From: Chthoniobacterales bacterium
Lineage (GTDB): Bacteria > Verrucomicrobiota > Verrucomicrobiia > Chthoniobacterales > UBA10450
DNA: 60,920 nt
Reading direction: 5' to 3'
Assembly: GCA_035274845.1 (NCBI GenBank)
Contig: DATENU010000001.1
Location: forward strand, 1 to 60,920
In this document: piece after piece, positions 1-9,702 of the stretch
Layout: every line of letters begins with the position of its first letter
Position numbering within the stretch: the first letter of the stretch is position 1
Notes under the pieces: model-generated
Database searches by the model: none
The model's input: only the letters and a program-made list of their open reading frames with translations
What the model was told of the DNA's origin: nothing
Position numbers and translations under genes: made by a program

Positions 1-1033
<1,033 letters not shown>

Positions 1034-1071
1034 AAAAATGCCGGACGGCTTCCACGCTGTCCGGCATTTTT
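1034..1071 (+). terminator. Intrinsic terminator ending the 16S transcript
   Basis: Perfect 13-bp inverted repeat (1034-1046 with 1059-1071, core TGCCGGAC/GTCCGGCA) with a 12-nt loop. The right arm ends in a T run and the left arm begins in an A run, so it could work in both directions. It lies about 190 bp after the 16S end and before any further gene. It would therefore stop 16S transcription, and on the minus strand would also stop transcripts leaving tRNA-Ala. Confidence 0.85.
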
Positions 1072-1090
1072 CTTTGGAGGATGGCCATCC

Positions 1091-1166
1091 TGGCTGTCTC
1101 GGCCGACGGGCTGCCAGCCTGTCGTCGCCTTGCGGCAGGCAAGTTGCCTACCGGCCGAGTCAGGCA
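1091..1166. repeat. Imperfect palindromic extragenic element
   Basis: Two arms, 1091-1105 and 1152-1166, are inverted copies at 13 of 15 positions, including an exact CTCGGCCG/CGGCCGAG core. Between and around them are further GC-rich direct and inverted motifs built from GGCAGGC and GTTGCC. It is non-coding and lies between the 16S terminator and tRNA-Ala. It resembles a REP-type element, but no second copy was seen in the window. Confidence 0.5.
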
Positions 1167-1230
1167 GGTTGCCTAACCTCCTCCAATCACGCTTTACGGA
1201 CGCCGCACCGCGGCCTCCCTGTCAGGGATT

Positions 1231-1303
1231 TGGAGGCAAGGGGATTCGAACCCCTGACATCCAGCTTGCAAAGCTGGCGCTCTACCAACTGAGCTATGCC
1301 CCC
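1231..1303 (-). tRNA. tRNA-Ala (anticodon UGC)
   Basis: A 73-nt cloverleaf reads on the minus strand. The 7-bp acceptor stem is GGGGGCA/TGCCTCC with one G-U pair and discriminator A. The D arm is present, the anticodon stem CCAGC/GCTGG carries loop TTTGCAA (anticodon TGC), and the T arm contains GTTCGAATC. No CCA is encoded. tRNA-Ala(UGC) usually sits in the 16S-23S spacer. Here it is just past the 16S gene but points towards it, so it cannot be part of the rRNA transcript. Confidence 0.97.
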
Positions 1304-1377
1304 GGAGGAAGAATTGCCGAATGTCGATTGCCGATTTGCGATTGCAACCGCAAAAGGCGAACAGCGCGGCGGTTTAC

Positions 1378-2832
1378 TTATTTCGACTTCGTCAGCTCGG
1401 CGCGATTCAGATCGAGCTCGGGAGTCGGAATCACTCGCACTTCCGGGAAATCCTTCTTCAACGGCTCGAGGAACGCGGGCGCTTTGCCCACAATGATCAG
1501 GCTCGGCGGGCTGTCGAAATATTTCGTGGCGAAGGCGCTGACGTCTTCGGTCGTGACGGCGTTTATCGCGGGAATGAATTTGTTCAGGGTGTCCAACGGA
1601 AGATCGTTGGCAATCATCACCGAGATCTTTCCGACGTAACCGTTATTCGTTTCCAGGTTCCGGGCGTATCCGCCAGTCAGGACCGCCTGTCTTGATTTGA
1701 GCTCGTCCCCCTTGACCGGCTCGGAGTGAACGCGCTTCAATTCGCTCTGCATCAGCTTGGCCACCTCCGCGGCGGATTCGTTTTTCGTCTGCGCCATGGC
1801 GGAGAACGGCCCGACTTCTCGGCGAGCCTCGATCGAGCTGTGGGCGCCGTAGCTGAGCCCGCGTTTGATGCGGATCTCACGGTTGAGACGCGAGACGAAG
1901 CCAGTGCCGAGTGCGGCGTTGGCAACAAGGCCCGGATAATAGTCCGGCGAGCTCCGCTTGAGAGAGGGGCGCGCCACAACGACTGCGGCCTGGCCGGCCT
2001 CAGACAAGTCGACAACGGTGTTCGACGGTTTCCAGGCCGAGACATCGTACAACGCTGAGTCGCGCTGGGGCGGCGGGCCGCCTTTCCATTCACCAAAGAA
2101 CTCCTCGGCGTACTTCCTCCCCTGCTCCAGGGTCAGGTTGCCGGAAAAAATGAGGGCGGCGTTTTCCGGGACGTAGCAGGATTGGTAAAGCTTCACGATA
2201 TCTTCCCGCTTGATCGCCGGAACGCTTTCCATCGTGCCGATGTGGGAATGCCCGTAGGGAGCGGAACCGAAAATGACTCGAGCCGTCACGAATTGAGCGA
2301 GCGCGCCCGGTTGCCGGAGAGCCACGCGCAAACCATCGAGCGTCTGGTTTTTCAACCGATCGATCTCCTCCTGCTTGAAGGTGGGATGAAGGACGACATC
2401 CGCCAGAATGCGCAAAGCCGGTTCCGCTTTGTCGGACATGACAACGACGGTGGCGCGGGCGGCGTCCCAGTGCGCGCCGGAATCGATGTTGCCGCCCAGC
2501 GTTTCAATGGTGCTCGCGATTTCGGGTGCGGACATGGTTTCGGTCCCCTTGGTCAGGAGAGCGCCGGTCATACTGGCGGTGCCGGCAAGATCCTGCGGGT
2601 CGAGCTCCGCGCCGTTCCGAATCAACACCTCCGCCGCGAGGAGAGGCAGATCCGGCCGCTCGACTACCACCACCCGCAAGCCGTTCGCCAATTTTGTTTC
2701 CTTCGGCTGCGCGAAAGTCGAGGCGTGCGGGGCTGAGGCCGCCGGCGGAGTATCGACGCCGCCAATCGGAAGCGCCGGCCGCAGGGTTGCGAAAAACAGG
2801 AGTCCGGCAGCGGAAATAATGCGTGTGTTCAT
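1378..2832 (-). CDS. M16 family peptidase, non-catalytic subunit
   Basis: A secreted insulinase-like (M16) protein of 484 residues from the chosen ATG, which gives a good signal peptide (hydrophobic stretch at residues 6-20). The M16 fold is recognisable from the NGLRVVVVER strand near residue 50 and the C-terminal domain with the RGLSYGAHS segment typical of M16 R/Y regions. The HxxEH zinc site is absent: the equivalent helix reads TASMTGALLTKGT. In two-subunit M16B peptidases the inactive chain helps hold substrate, and that is inferred here. The start overlaps the stop of the upstream active subunit by one base (TGATG), so the two are translationally coupled. An upstream in-frame start at 2925 would only add residues inside the neighbour. 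Confidence 0.9.
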   Translation of the reverse strand: MNTRIISAAGLLFFATLRPALPIGGVDTPPAASAPHASTFAQPKETKLANGLRVVVVERPDLPLLAAEVLIRNGAELDPQDLAGTASMTGALLTKGTETMSAPEIASTIETLGGNIDSGAHWDAARATVVVMSDKAEPALRILADVVLHPTFKQEEIDRLKNQTLDGLRVALRQPGALAQFVTARVIFGSAPYGHSHIGTMESVPAIKREDIVKLYQSCYVPENAALIFSGNLTLEQGRKYAEEFFGEWKGGPPPQRDSALYDVSAWKPSNTVVDLSEAGQAAVVVARPSLKRSSPDYYPGLVANAALGTGFVSRLNREIRIKRGLSYGAHSSIEARREVGPFSAMAQTKNESAAEVAKLMQSELKRVHSEPVKGDELKSRQAVLTGGYARNLETNNGYVGKISVMIANDLPLDTLNKFIPAINAVTTEDVSAFATKYFDSPPSLIIVGKAPAFLEPLKKDFPEVRVIPTPELDLNRAELTKSK

Positions 2833-4256
2833 CAGGACTTTTTCTCGTTCTTGCCCACGGGGGAAGCTGACGAACCCGGGGGTCTTGCGGAAGCAGCGCC
2901 GGGCTTCATCGATTCCGGCAAGCATTCGAGAACGACCTTTTTCTTGCCGCTGATGTAGCGGTTCATGACTTCCTTGATCTCGGCAGCCGTCACGGCCTGG
3001 AGCTTTTCCAACTCGGTATTCACGCGGTCGGGGTCTTCGTAAACAACCACGGCCTGGCCAAGCGCGCTGGCTTTGCCATTAAAGGTCTCGCGCTCGAGCA
3101 ACTTTCCAGTGACAAAACGGTTCTTCGCCTTGTCGAGTTCGGCCTCGGTAACACCATCCTTCAGGACTTTTTCAATTTCGGCGTTGAGTGACTTTTCCGC
3201 GTCGGCAATGGTTTTGCCGCTCGCCAGGACCAGGCGGAAAGCAATCAGCCCGAGATCTTCCCGCAGATCCGTGTCGCAGAAAACGCTTTGCACGACCTGC
3301 TGTTCGTAAACCATCGACTGATACATCCGGGAGGATTCGCCGCCGGAAAGAATTTCTCCAATTAGGGACAGGGCCGGGCCGTCATCGCTGCGCACAGAGG
3401 GGCCAAGATAAGTCACCGCGAACGCCGGAAGCGGCGCGCGCTCGCTGTAAGTGCTTTCGCGCTTATCGGATTTCCGCGGCGGCTCCTTGACCGTGACCCG
3501 CGGAATTTTCGTCGATGGCTTCGGGACCGCGCCGAAATATTTCTTCACCCAGCCGTCGAGCTCCTCCGGTTTGAAATCGCCGACGACGATGAGGGTCGCG
3601 TTGTCCGGGCGATAAAAAGTGGCATGAAAGGCGCGGACCTCCGGGAGCTTCGACGCATCCAGTTCCGCGATGTTGCCAATGCCGGGACGCTTGTAGGGAT
3701 GAACAGCGAAAGATTTCTTTTCGATGTCGAGATAGAATTCCCCGTAGGGATTGGCCCGGACGCGTTGCCGGTATTCTTCCTTCACGACGTCGCGTTCCGA
3801 TTTGAAGTTCTTGTCGTTGAGCGCGAGCGCGGACATTCGTTCCGCTTCCGCCCAGAGAATTGGATTGAGATAATTCGACGGAACGGTCTCGTGATAAACG
3901 GTCTCGTCGTCCGCGGTGTAGGCATTGTTTACGCCACCAATATTCTCGGTGAGATTGTCGAACGCATCCGGGGTCAGATGCTCGTTGCCCTTGAACATCA
4001 TGTGCTCGAAAAGATGGGCAAAGCCGCTGCGCCCCGGCGGATCGTCTTTCGAGCCGACGTGGTACCAGACCTGGACGGCTACGATGGGCGTGGCGTGATC
4101 TTCGACGGTATAAACCTGCAAGCCGTTAGGGAGTGTGAAATGCTGGAAGTTCAGCGGTGGGACCATCCTTGCTTTGGGGGGAAGGATCGTTTCATCGGCT
4201 GCGCAAAGGGACGAGAAGAGGAGGCTGACAGCGGCGGTAGCGAGAAAGCGTTTCAC
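2832..4256 (-). CDS. M16 family zinc metallopeptidase, catalytic subunit
   Basis: A 474-residue exported protease. It starts with GTG followed by a signal peptide (residues 1-20). The zinc site is intact: H81-L-F-E84-H85 plus the downstream glutamate of KEEYRQ near residue 161. The family-typical NGLQVYTVEDHATP strand precedes it and a second M16 domain carrying the ERAPLPAFAVTYLGP region follows. It should degrade peptides in the periplasm together with the inactive M16 protein encoded immediately downstream. The C-terminus is a short Pro/Ala/Ser/Lys-rich tail. The family is clear, the substrate is unknown. Confidence 0.93.
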   Translation of the reverse strand: MKRFLATAAVSLLFSSLCAADETILPPKARMVPPLNFQHFTLPNGLQVYTVEDHATPIVAVQVWYHVGSKDDPPGRSGFAHLFEHMMFKGNEHLTPDAFDNLTENIGGVNNAYTADDETVYHETVPSNYLNPILWAEAERMSALALNDKNFKSERDVVKEEYRQRVRANPYGEFYLDIEKKSFAVHPYKRPGIGNIAELDASKLPEVRAFHATFYRPDNATLIVVGDFKPEELDGWVKKYFGAVPKPSTKIPRVTVKEPPRKSDKRESTYSERAPLPAFAVTYLGPSVRSDDGPALSLIGEILSGGESSRMYQSMVYEQQVVQSVFCDTDLREDLGLIAFRLVLASGKTIADAEKSLNAEIEKVLKDGVTEAELDKAKNRFVTGKLLERETFNGKASALGQAVVVYEDPDRVNTELEKLQAVTAAEIKEVMNRYISGKKKVVLECLPESMKPGAASARPPGSSASPVGKNEKKS

Positions 4257-4373
4257 GAAAGTCCGATACCGTAGCGGAGTTCTGTTCTCGCGCTAATGAA
4301 ATGCGCGGCGGGCAGTTGACCAATCACCGATCACCAATCACAATTCATTTCCGCGGCGCCCGCGCGCCGACGA

Positions 4374-4447
4374 GGGCCTGTAGCTCAGTTGGTTAGAGCA
4401 TGCGCTTGATAAGCGCAGGGTCGCTGGTTCGAGCCCAGCCAGGCCCA
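4374..4447 (+). tRNA. tRNA-Ile (anticodon GAU)
   Basis: A 74-nt tRNA with a perfect 7-bp acceptor stem (GGGCCTG/CAGGCCC), discriminator A, D-arm AGCTCAGTTGGTTAGAGC, anticodon stem TGCGC/GCGCA with loop TTGATAA (anticodon GAT), and T arm GGTTCGAGCC. No CCA is encoded. Like tRNA-Ala(UGC) it normally resides in the rRNA spacer. Here it is a separate plus-strand gene 3.5 kb from the 16S gene, separated from it by two protease genes. Confidence 0.97.
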
Positions 4448-4518
4448 GTTCGGATTTTCGATTCTCGATTGTAAAAACGGACCTCGCTCGTCGCGCGAGG
4501 GTGTAACGACGACCGTGG

Positions 4519-5799
4519 TTACGGTTGCCGACCAGGTTCGGCCGCGACCGGTGGGTGAACGCTGTCGTAAATGCGATGGTCCAGATAGATCGCCTTCGAG
4601 AGCTGAGAAAAATTGTTGATGCCCCCGGTGACTATCAGGCAAATCGCGGCGCCCAGGACGACACGCCGGAGACGGGTGTGCAATCCCATCGCCGCAATTC
4701 CGAGGAGTATAGGGGCGACGTTGAGAGAAAAAATAAACGTTTCTTCTCCATAAATTGAGTGGAGCGCCATCTGTCCGAGAAGCGTCCCTCCCAGCACGAG
4801 CCGGAGTTTCCCGTATCCCTTGATCACAAACAATCCCCTCACCCCAATGGCCAAAAGGAACGCCCACAAGGCAGCCGCGACTGTTCCGAGGCGAGAACCG
4901 GCCCCCGGCCTGTCGAGTTGAGTCCTGATATAGCCAACTCGGCGCCAGTCCCCCTTCATATCTTCGAAGGGGCGAATGCGCGGCACCACCATCGTGTGGA
5001 AAACGAGAGCTCTGAGCGCCACGAGGGGTCCACCCAAACTCGGATGGTTGATGTAGCGCGCCTCCTCTCCATCGCCCAAAAAGAATTCGCATTGTGGGTA
5101 AACGAACTTTTCCACGCCCCACAGGATCACGACAATGCAAAAAGCGTTTGCGGCCAATTGACAGGCACGTTTCCAGGGAAAAGAGACAGCGGTGGCCAGC
5201 AATCCTGTCATCCAATTTGTGACCGTAACGCTCAGGGTAAACGCGCTAACAATCGTGATCCAAAGGCTCTTGCGATGCGTGGGCAGATTGACCGCAAGAA
5301 CTCCCACCAGGATGCTAATGGAGCTGAGCAGATAGGTCTCGATCACTCCCGTCCAAAAGAGGGCGGCCCCACTCACGCCACCTAGAATCGCAAGAATCGT
5401 GGCATCCATCCGACGACAGCCAAGCACTCGAAACAAGGTGAAAACCAAAGTGATCCAAATCCCGGCGAGGAATGCCATGAAGAGCCTGGCGGCAGTCAGG
5501 GCGGAAGCACCTGTCAGAACCCGAAGGAGCGTGATGGGTGGATGAGTGAGCAAAGTAAACAGCGGATGAACTTTTATCCGGTAGTGATTGCCGAGACGGT
5601 CGGTCATGTCCCCAAAAACCCTGCCGGCATCCGCTTGGAACCAGATGCCATCGAGATAGGCGGTCGAACTCAGCCCGGAAAAGTGAAAGGACCACGCCGC
5701 CAGCAGAGTCGCGAGCACCATGCAAATGGTGATTTCCGGCCAGAAGCGTCGGAATGCCCCGGAAACGGAATTCTTCAATTTAGGCCAAATGTTTTGCAT
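4519..5799 (-). CDS. Polytopic membrane protein, possibly GT-C glycosyltransferase-like
   Basis: A 426-residue protein with about ten hydrophobic segments, the first at residues 22-40. After it comes a hydrophilic loop with WFQADAGRVFGDMTDR and HPLFTLLTHPP. An acidic first periplasmic loop followed by many membrane spans is reminiscent of GT-C fold (GT39/GT83-like) lipid-linked sugar transferases, but the diagnostic residues cannot be confirmed by eye. It is a single gene, 72 bp from tRNA-Ile, reading towards it. It could equally be an uncharacterised membrane protein. Confidence 0.75.
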   Translation of the reverse strand: MQNIWPKLKNSVSGAFRRFWPEITICMVLATLLAAWSFHFSGLSSTAYLDGIWFQADAGRVFGDMTDRLGNHYRIKVHPLFTLLTHPPITLLRVLTGASALTAARLFMAFLAGIWITLVFTLFRVLGCRRMDATILAILGGVSGAALFWTGVIETYLLSSISILVGVLAVNLPTHRKSLWITIVSAFTLSVTVTNWMTGLLATAVSFPWKRACQLAANAFCIVVILWGVEKFVYPQCEFFLGDGEEARYINHPSLGGPLVALRALVFHTMVVPRIRPFEDMKGDWRRVGYIRTQLDRPGAGSRLGTVAAALWAFLLAIGVRGLFVIKGYGKLRLVLGGTLLGQMALHSIYGEETFIFSLNVAPILLGIAAMGLHTRLRRVVLGAAICLIVTGGINNFSQLSKAIYLDHRIYDSVHPPVAAEPGRQP

Positions 5800-6069
5800 A
5801 GCCGTAGCAAGACAGATCGACTCCGGTTTGCTTCAGGCGGCCTGCAATGCCGCGCGATTCGATCGCGTCCTTGACCGAAGTTTTTCACGCAGAGTTTTCG
5901 CGATCGTATCTCCACTCCCATGACGCGGCAGAAAGAACGAGAGAGATCGGCATGAAAATGAATACGAACAACGAAAGGCGTCGCTAAAAGTGCCACGCTC
6001 ATCGCTGCCTTGGCAGCTCACGAAAGAACCTGAAATGGGTCAAAAAATGGGAGGCCGCCCGATCAATCT

Positions 6070-6573
6070 CTATTTCTTCAGTTTGATCGAATTCATGATG
6101 GTGGTGATCGTTTTCATCACGTCGGCAGGCGCGTCCGCATCGTAATCGGCGTAGTAAATCCCGGACTTGCCCGCGCCGGCGGAAAACACCGCCACGAAAA
6201 ATTTCACTTTCCCGCCTTCCCGCTTGTCGATCCCGCTGCCGTTCCAGACGTGGAATTTGATTCCGTTGTTCTCGATCATTTCTTCATTCGTTTTTTCATC
6301 GATGCTCTTCATCGAATCCTTTAGCAGCTCATCCAAATCCGAGCTCAGGTCTCCAATGTCGCCCTTGGTCACGACCCAACCGGCCATGTAAACGTGGTTG
6401 TCGGGCTGAGTGGCCTCGACGCCCTCTTTATCCGCTTTGGGCTTCCAATCCGCCGGGATGTCGACAGTAAAAGCAGGCTGATCGCTCGGGACGGACAAGG
6501 TGTTTGCGAAAAGTGGCGAAGTTCCGGCCACCACGACGGCAATGATCAGTTTGAGGATGTTGGTTTTTTTCAT
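6070..6573 (-). CDS. Secreted PsbP/DcrB-like small protein, function unknown
   Basis: A 167-residue protein from the ATG in front of a clear signal peptide (MKKTN, then hydrophobic residues 6-22, cleavage near FANT). The mature part begins LSVPSDQPAFTVDIPADWK, the kind of strand-then-PADW opening seen in the PsbP/Mog1/DcrB (DUF1795-like) fold, and ends with a basic IKLKK. A longer in-frame start at 6615 would bury the signal peptide. No catalytic residues are recognised. The 270 bp upstream of the neighbouring membrane protein (5800-6069) hold nothing recognisable. Confidence 0.75.
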   Translation of the reverse strand: MKKTNILKLIIAVVVAGTSPLFANTLSVPSDQPAFTVDIPADWKPKADKEGVEATQPDNHVYMAGWVVTKGDIGDLSSDLDELLKDSMKSIDEKTNEEMIENNGIKFHVWNGSGIDKREGGKVKFFVAVFSAGAGKSGIYYADYDADAPADVMKTITTIMNSIKLKK

Positions 6574-6634
6574 AACGACGTCCGGCATTTTGAGTGGGCC
6601 GATCAGGGGAGGCAAGCGATATCGGGAGATATCG

Positions 6635-7126
6635 CTATTTTCGAATCTCGAATTTCGATTTGGAAAGCCCGGCCTCGCTCGCTTTGCGAGCTGCGTTACG
6701 GCGATTGCGGAGAAGAGAACAGAACAGGAGGCCTACGAACGCTCCGGCACAATCAACGACTACGTCCCAGGGTGAGCCGGTCCGGGAGGCAACGAATGAT
6801 TGGTGGAATTCATCGAGGGCGGCGTAAGTCGCGGCGAGGATGAAGGCGAGCACGAAGGGGCGGTCACGATGGGTTGCCAGGGCGCGATACAGCAATGCTG
6901 CCAGGATCGCGTATTCGAGGAGATGCCCGCATTTGCGAACGATGAGCTGAATCGAGCCGATCGTGGTGTCCGAGATATTGGGATCAAGCCAGCGAAGGAA
7001 TGGTCCGATAAAGCGCGAGGTATGCTCCGCCGAGAGCAAATCGGTGGAGCCCAGGAAAATGAAAATCATCCAGGCGAGCGGAGGTAGCCAGAACTTGAGG
7101 AATGCGCGCACCGAAAACGAAACCAC
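6635..7126 (-). CDS. VanZ-like family membrane protein
   Basis: A 163-residue protein with a GTG start and four membrane segments (about 11-25, 68-84, 91-104 and 122-137). The VanZ signature is clear: RKCGHLLEY at 64-72 and DEFHQSF at 105-111, followed by RTGSPWDVVVDCAG at 115-128. VanZ-like proteins are small inner-membrane proteins. VanZ itself gives teicoplanin resistance, while the housekeeping role of the wider family is not known. It is transcribed away from the manA gene and precedes the secreted protein at 6573 by about 60 bp, so the two may share a transcript. Confidence 0.9.
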   Translation of the reverse strand: MVSFSVRAFLKFWLPPLAWMIFIFLGSTDLLSAEHTSRFIGPFLRWLDPNISDTTIGSIQLIVRKCGHLLEYAILAALLYRALATHRDRPFVLAFILAATYAALDEFHQSFVASRTGSPWDVVVDCAGAFVGLLFCSLLRNRRNAARKASEAGLSKSKFEIRK

Positions 7127-7165
7127 AACGCGGATGCTTGTGCTAATGGCGCGGAGCGCGAATTA

Positions 7166-7217
7166 TAGGGCATCGTTGTGAGCCCGCGAAACCGTTCGGG
7201 TTCACAGAAACGCCCTA
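7166..7217. repeat. Palindromic element directly upstream of manA
   Basis: The outer arms TAGGGC (7166-7171) and GCCCTA (7212-7217) enclose inner arms GTGAGCCCG and CGGGTTCAC that pair at 8 of 9 positions around a 10-nt loop. The right end lies two bases before the manA ATG, so the hairpin covers the position where a ribosome binding site should be. It could affect manA translation or be a REP-like element. Confidence 0.5.
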
Positions 7218-7219
7218 CA

Positions 7220-8170
7220 ATGCCTAAAGTCGACCTGACTCAGCCACTCGTCTTCGAACCGCTTTTCATGGAGCGCGTTTGGGGCGGACGCCGGCTGGAA
7301 TCGGTTTACGGGAAGCGATTACCGTCCGCGGCGCTCATCGGCGAATCGTGGGAGATCGTCGACCGGCCCGAGGTGCAAAGCGTCGTGCACGAAGGCCCGC
7401 TGCGCGGCCGGACGCTCCATCAACTCTGGAGCAAACATCGGGAAACGATTTTTGGGCAGGTTCCCGACACACCACGTTTTCCGATCCTGGCGAAATTGCT
7501 CGATGCGCAGGAGAACCTTTCACTGCAGGTGCATCCCCCGCCCCACCTGGCGAAAGAACTCGGTGGAGAAGCGAAATCAGAACTGTGGTATGTCGCCGAT
7601 GCCGCTCCAAAAGCGCGGCTTTATGCGGGTTTGAAGAAAGGCTGCACCCGAGCCGGTTTCGCCGCCGCGCTCGAACGAGGCAAAGTCGAGGAGCAGCTGC
7701 ATTCGATCGACATCGTGGCCGGCGACGCCATTTGGCTGCCGAGCGGCCGACTGCATGCGCTCGGAGGCGGAAGCCTGTTGGTGGAGATCCAGGAAAACAG
7801 CGACACCACCTATCGCGTTTACGATTGGAACCGGATGAAGAAAGGGCGCGAGCGCCGGAAAATGCATCTCGACGAGGCGATGCGGTGCATTGATTTCGCC
7901 GATTACGAGCCGGGTCTGCTACGGCCGGAAGGCGAGTCACTCATCCGGCATGCGACCTTCGAGGTGGAGAAGTGGCTTCTGGGAGCGGAGCGCGAAATCG
8001 CGGAGCGTGGCAGCGTTGCGATCGGGGTGTGCCTGACGGGCGAATTGTCCTGCGCGGGACGCGACCTAAAGCCGGGGCAATTTTTTCTTGTTCCGGCGCA
8101 GCTAAAGGATCGTTTGCTCAGGCCGAAAGGCGAAAATGTCTCCTTGCTGCGGGTGACGATCCCACGTTGA
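7220..8170 (+). CDS. manA: Mannose-6-phosphate isomerase, class I
   Basis: A 316-residue type I phosphomannose isomerase of the short (Bacillus ManA) size, interconverting mannose-6-phosphate and fructose-6-phosphate. The zinc ligands are visible: Q103 and H105 in LSLQVHP, E121 in SELWYVAD, and H179 in WLPSGRLHALGGG. The family block VEIQENSDTTYRVYDWNR follows at 188-205. The chosen ATG gives the usual family N-terminus; an upstream in-frame start at 7178 would run through a palindrome. No Shine-Dalgarno is seen. It would feed GDP-mannose for envelope polysaccharide or glycosylation, or take mannose into glycolysis. Confidence 0.95.
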   Translation: MPKVDLTQPLVFEPLFMERVWGGRRLESVYGKRLPSAALIGESWEIVDRPEVQSVVHEGPLRGRTLHQLWSKHRETIFGQVPDTPRFPILAKLLDAQENLSLQVHPPPHLAKELGGEAKSELWYVADAAPKARLYAGLKKGCTRAGFAAALERGKVEEQLHSIDIVAGDAIWLPSGRLHALGGGSLLVEIQENSDTTYRVYDWNRMKKGRERRKMHLDEAMRCIDFADYEPGLLRPEGESLIRHATFEVEKWLLGAEREIAERGSVAIGVCLTGELSCAGRDLKPGQFFLVPAQLKDRLLRPKGENVSLLRVTIPR

Positions 8171-8174
8171 GATT

Positions 8175-8636
8175 TTAGATGTGCAATCCCGTTAGCCGTT
8201 GGCCGCGGGGCATGGACTGAACGGGCTGGACGCCGTTGATTTTCCACGAATCGCCTTCCGCGATCAGGCTGTAGAGAAACGAGCGGACCGAGCCGTTGGC
8301 CCCGTGCAGATAAACCTGCACCACCGCCACGGACCCATTTACCTCGACGAGACCAAATTCGATGTGCTGCGCATTGGTGATATCGCCGTAATCCCGCCGG
8401 ATCATCGATTCGAATTGCGGGACGGTGAACTTCTGTTGCACTCCACTGGCGGCGTGGCGATACGCGCTCCGGTAATCAGCCACCCGAAACGCGGCCAGCT
8501 GCTGCTCGACGATCGAAAAAAGCTCGTGGGGAGCCGGCGCCGGAACGTGCAGGCGAACCCGATGCGTGACTACGACCGCCGACGCGCAAAGCGAAAGGAA
8601 GAAGAACAAGAGCGCGGCTTTGATCGTTCGCGTCAT
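8175..8636 (-). CDS. DUF4864 domain exported protein
   Basis: A 153-residue protein with an N-terminal hydrophobic signal or anchor (residues 5-22) and a DUF4864-like body: QLAAFRVADYRSAYRHAAS, then the conserved FTVPQFESMIRRDYG, then a strand-rich C-terminus. DUF4864 is a cystatin/SnoaL-like alpha+beta fold of unknown role. The ATG at 8636 is preferred because it starts the signal sequence; the frame is open upstream to 8810, inside the flavoprotein gene. It lies 25 bp downstream of that gene and may be its operon partner. It ends four bases from the convergent manA. Confidence 0.85.
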   Translation of the reverse strand: MTRTIKAALLFFFLSLCASAVVVTHRVRLHVPAPAPHELFSIVEQQLAAFRVADYRSAYRHAASGVQQKFTVPQFESMIRRDYGDITNAQHIEFGLVEVNGSVAVVQVYLHGANGSVRSFLYSLIAEGDSWKINGVQPVQSMPRGQRLTGLHI

Positions 8637-8661
8637 GGGGAAGTAAACCTTATCAGGCGCG

Positions 8662-9702
8662 TCAAGCTCCCTCGAACCTGGCAGGCGAGAGGAGTGAATA
8701 GAGGGCGCGAAGTTTCGCCACGTCGGCATCGAACCATCCGGTAAGCCATTCCTGATAGGCAAGCATGGCACGCGCCTCGGGCTGTCCGCCGCCCCCTGCG
8801 GACTCGACAAAATGGGCCGCCATCATTCCGGACATGAGTCCTTTCAAGACACCGTGCGAGGAGGCCGGATCGAGCGTGGCGGCAGCATCACCGACTAGAA
8901 AAAAGCCAGGGCCGACCACGGGCTCGACTTTCCGCCAGGTGACGTCGGCCGCGCGCGTTGGGCCTTCCGGCACGAGGCCTTGCAACTCAGCGGGAAGCCA
9001 ACCGGCTGGGCGCGCGGTCCGCGCAAAATCGAGCCGGGTCCACTGATAAAGTTCCGGCTGGATACGCGCCGTCCAGGTCCAGCCAGTCGCATCAGCGGAG
9101 ATGAGCGGCGCGTCATCGCGCGCCGGACAACGCCCCCGGGCGTAACCGTAACGCGCCGTGAGCCGCGGCGAAAACTTCTTCACGCGCAGGGCGAGCTGGC
9201 GCGCAAGCCAGTGGCGACTTCCGGCGGCGTCCAGGGTCCACTTCGCGGCGAGCGGGCCCGCGGAGGTCATTACGCCGGCGACGCGCCCATCCTCACGAAT
9301 TATCTCGCGGGTTGCGCAGGGTTGATGAATCTCTACCCCAACCTCGCGCGCGCGATCGAGCAACAGCGCGTCGAACGTGGCGCGCCAGGCTTGAAAGCCG
9401 CGCCACGGTCCCTCTGCGTCGCTCCCGAACGGTTCGAAGCGCAGCGGCTGCTTCCCCCACTCGATCCAGTTGCCTTCGTGCCGCGGGAAATTTGCAGTGA
9501 GCACCCGTTCGAAGAGACCCAGCTGGCGGAGCACCGGTTCCACGCCGGGATGCAGGGTTTCGCCCGGGCAATGGCGCGGAAATGCTTTCGCTTCGAGCAG
9601 CGCGACCTTCAAGCCGCGCTGGGCACACTGGATCGCAGCCGCGCAGCCGGCGGGGCCGCCGCCCAGCACTATGACATCTCGAATGGCGCCTGCTTTGTCC
9701 AT
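8662..9702 (-). CDS. FAD-dependent oxidoreductase of the halogenase/geranylgeranyl reductase/LodB superfamily
   Basis: A 346-residue flavoprotein. The Rossmann dinucleotide motif IVLGGGPAGCAAA lies at residues 10-22, the superfamily motif HCPGETLHPG follows about residue 45, and the second FAD contact VGDAAATLDPASSHG starts near residue 270. The ATG has a good ribosome binding site (GGGGAAAGG just upstream), while the open frame further upstream lies inside the neighbouring gene. It overlaps the 3' end of the Tat-exported protein gene by 34 bp, so the two are translationally coupled. Flavoproteins of this type next to a large Tat or quinoprotein gene recall LodB, the flavoprotein that matures the CTQ cofactor of LodA. 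That parallel is inference. The tryptophan-halogenase WxWxIP motif is not seen. Confidence 0.88.
   Translation of the reverse strand: MDKAGAIRDVIVLGGGPAGCAAAIQCAQRGLKVALLEAKAFPRHCPGETLHPGVEPVLRQLGLFERVLTANFPRHEGNWIEWGKQPLRFEPFGSDAEGPWRGFQAWRATFDALLLDRAREVGVEIHQPCATREIIREDGRVAGVMTSAGPLAAKWTLDAAGSRHWLARQLALRVKKFSPRLTARYGYARGRCPARDDAPLISADATGWTWTARIQPELYQWTRLDFARTARPAGWLPAELQGLVPEGPTRAADVTWRKVEPVVGPGFFLVGDAAATLDPASSHGVLKGLMSGMMAAHFVESAGGGGQPEARAMLAYQEWLTGWFDADVAKLRALYSLLSPARFEGA

Noticed and set aside
5833..6021. 62-residue ORF in the gap before the membrane protein
   Set aside because: No ribosome binding site, no recognisable domain and an overlapping competing frame; not supported.
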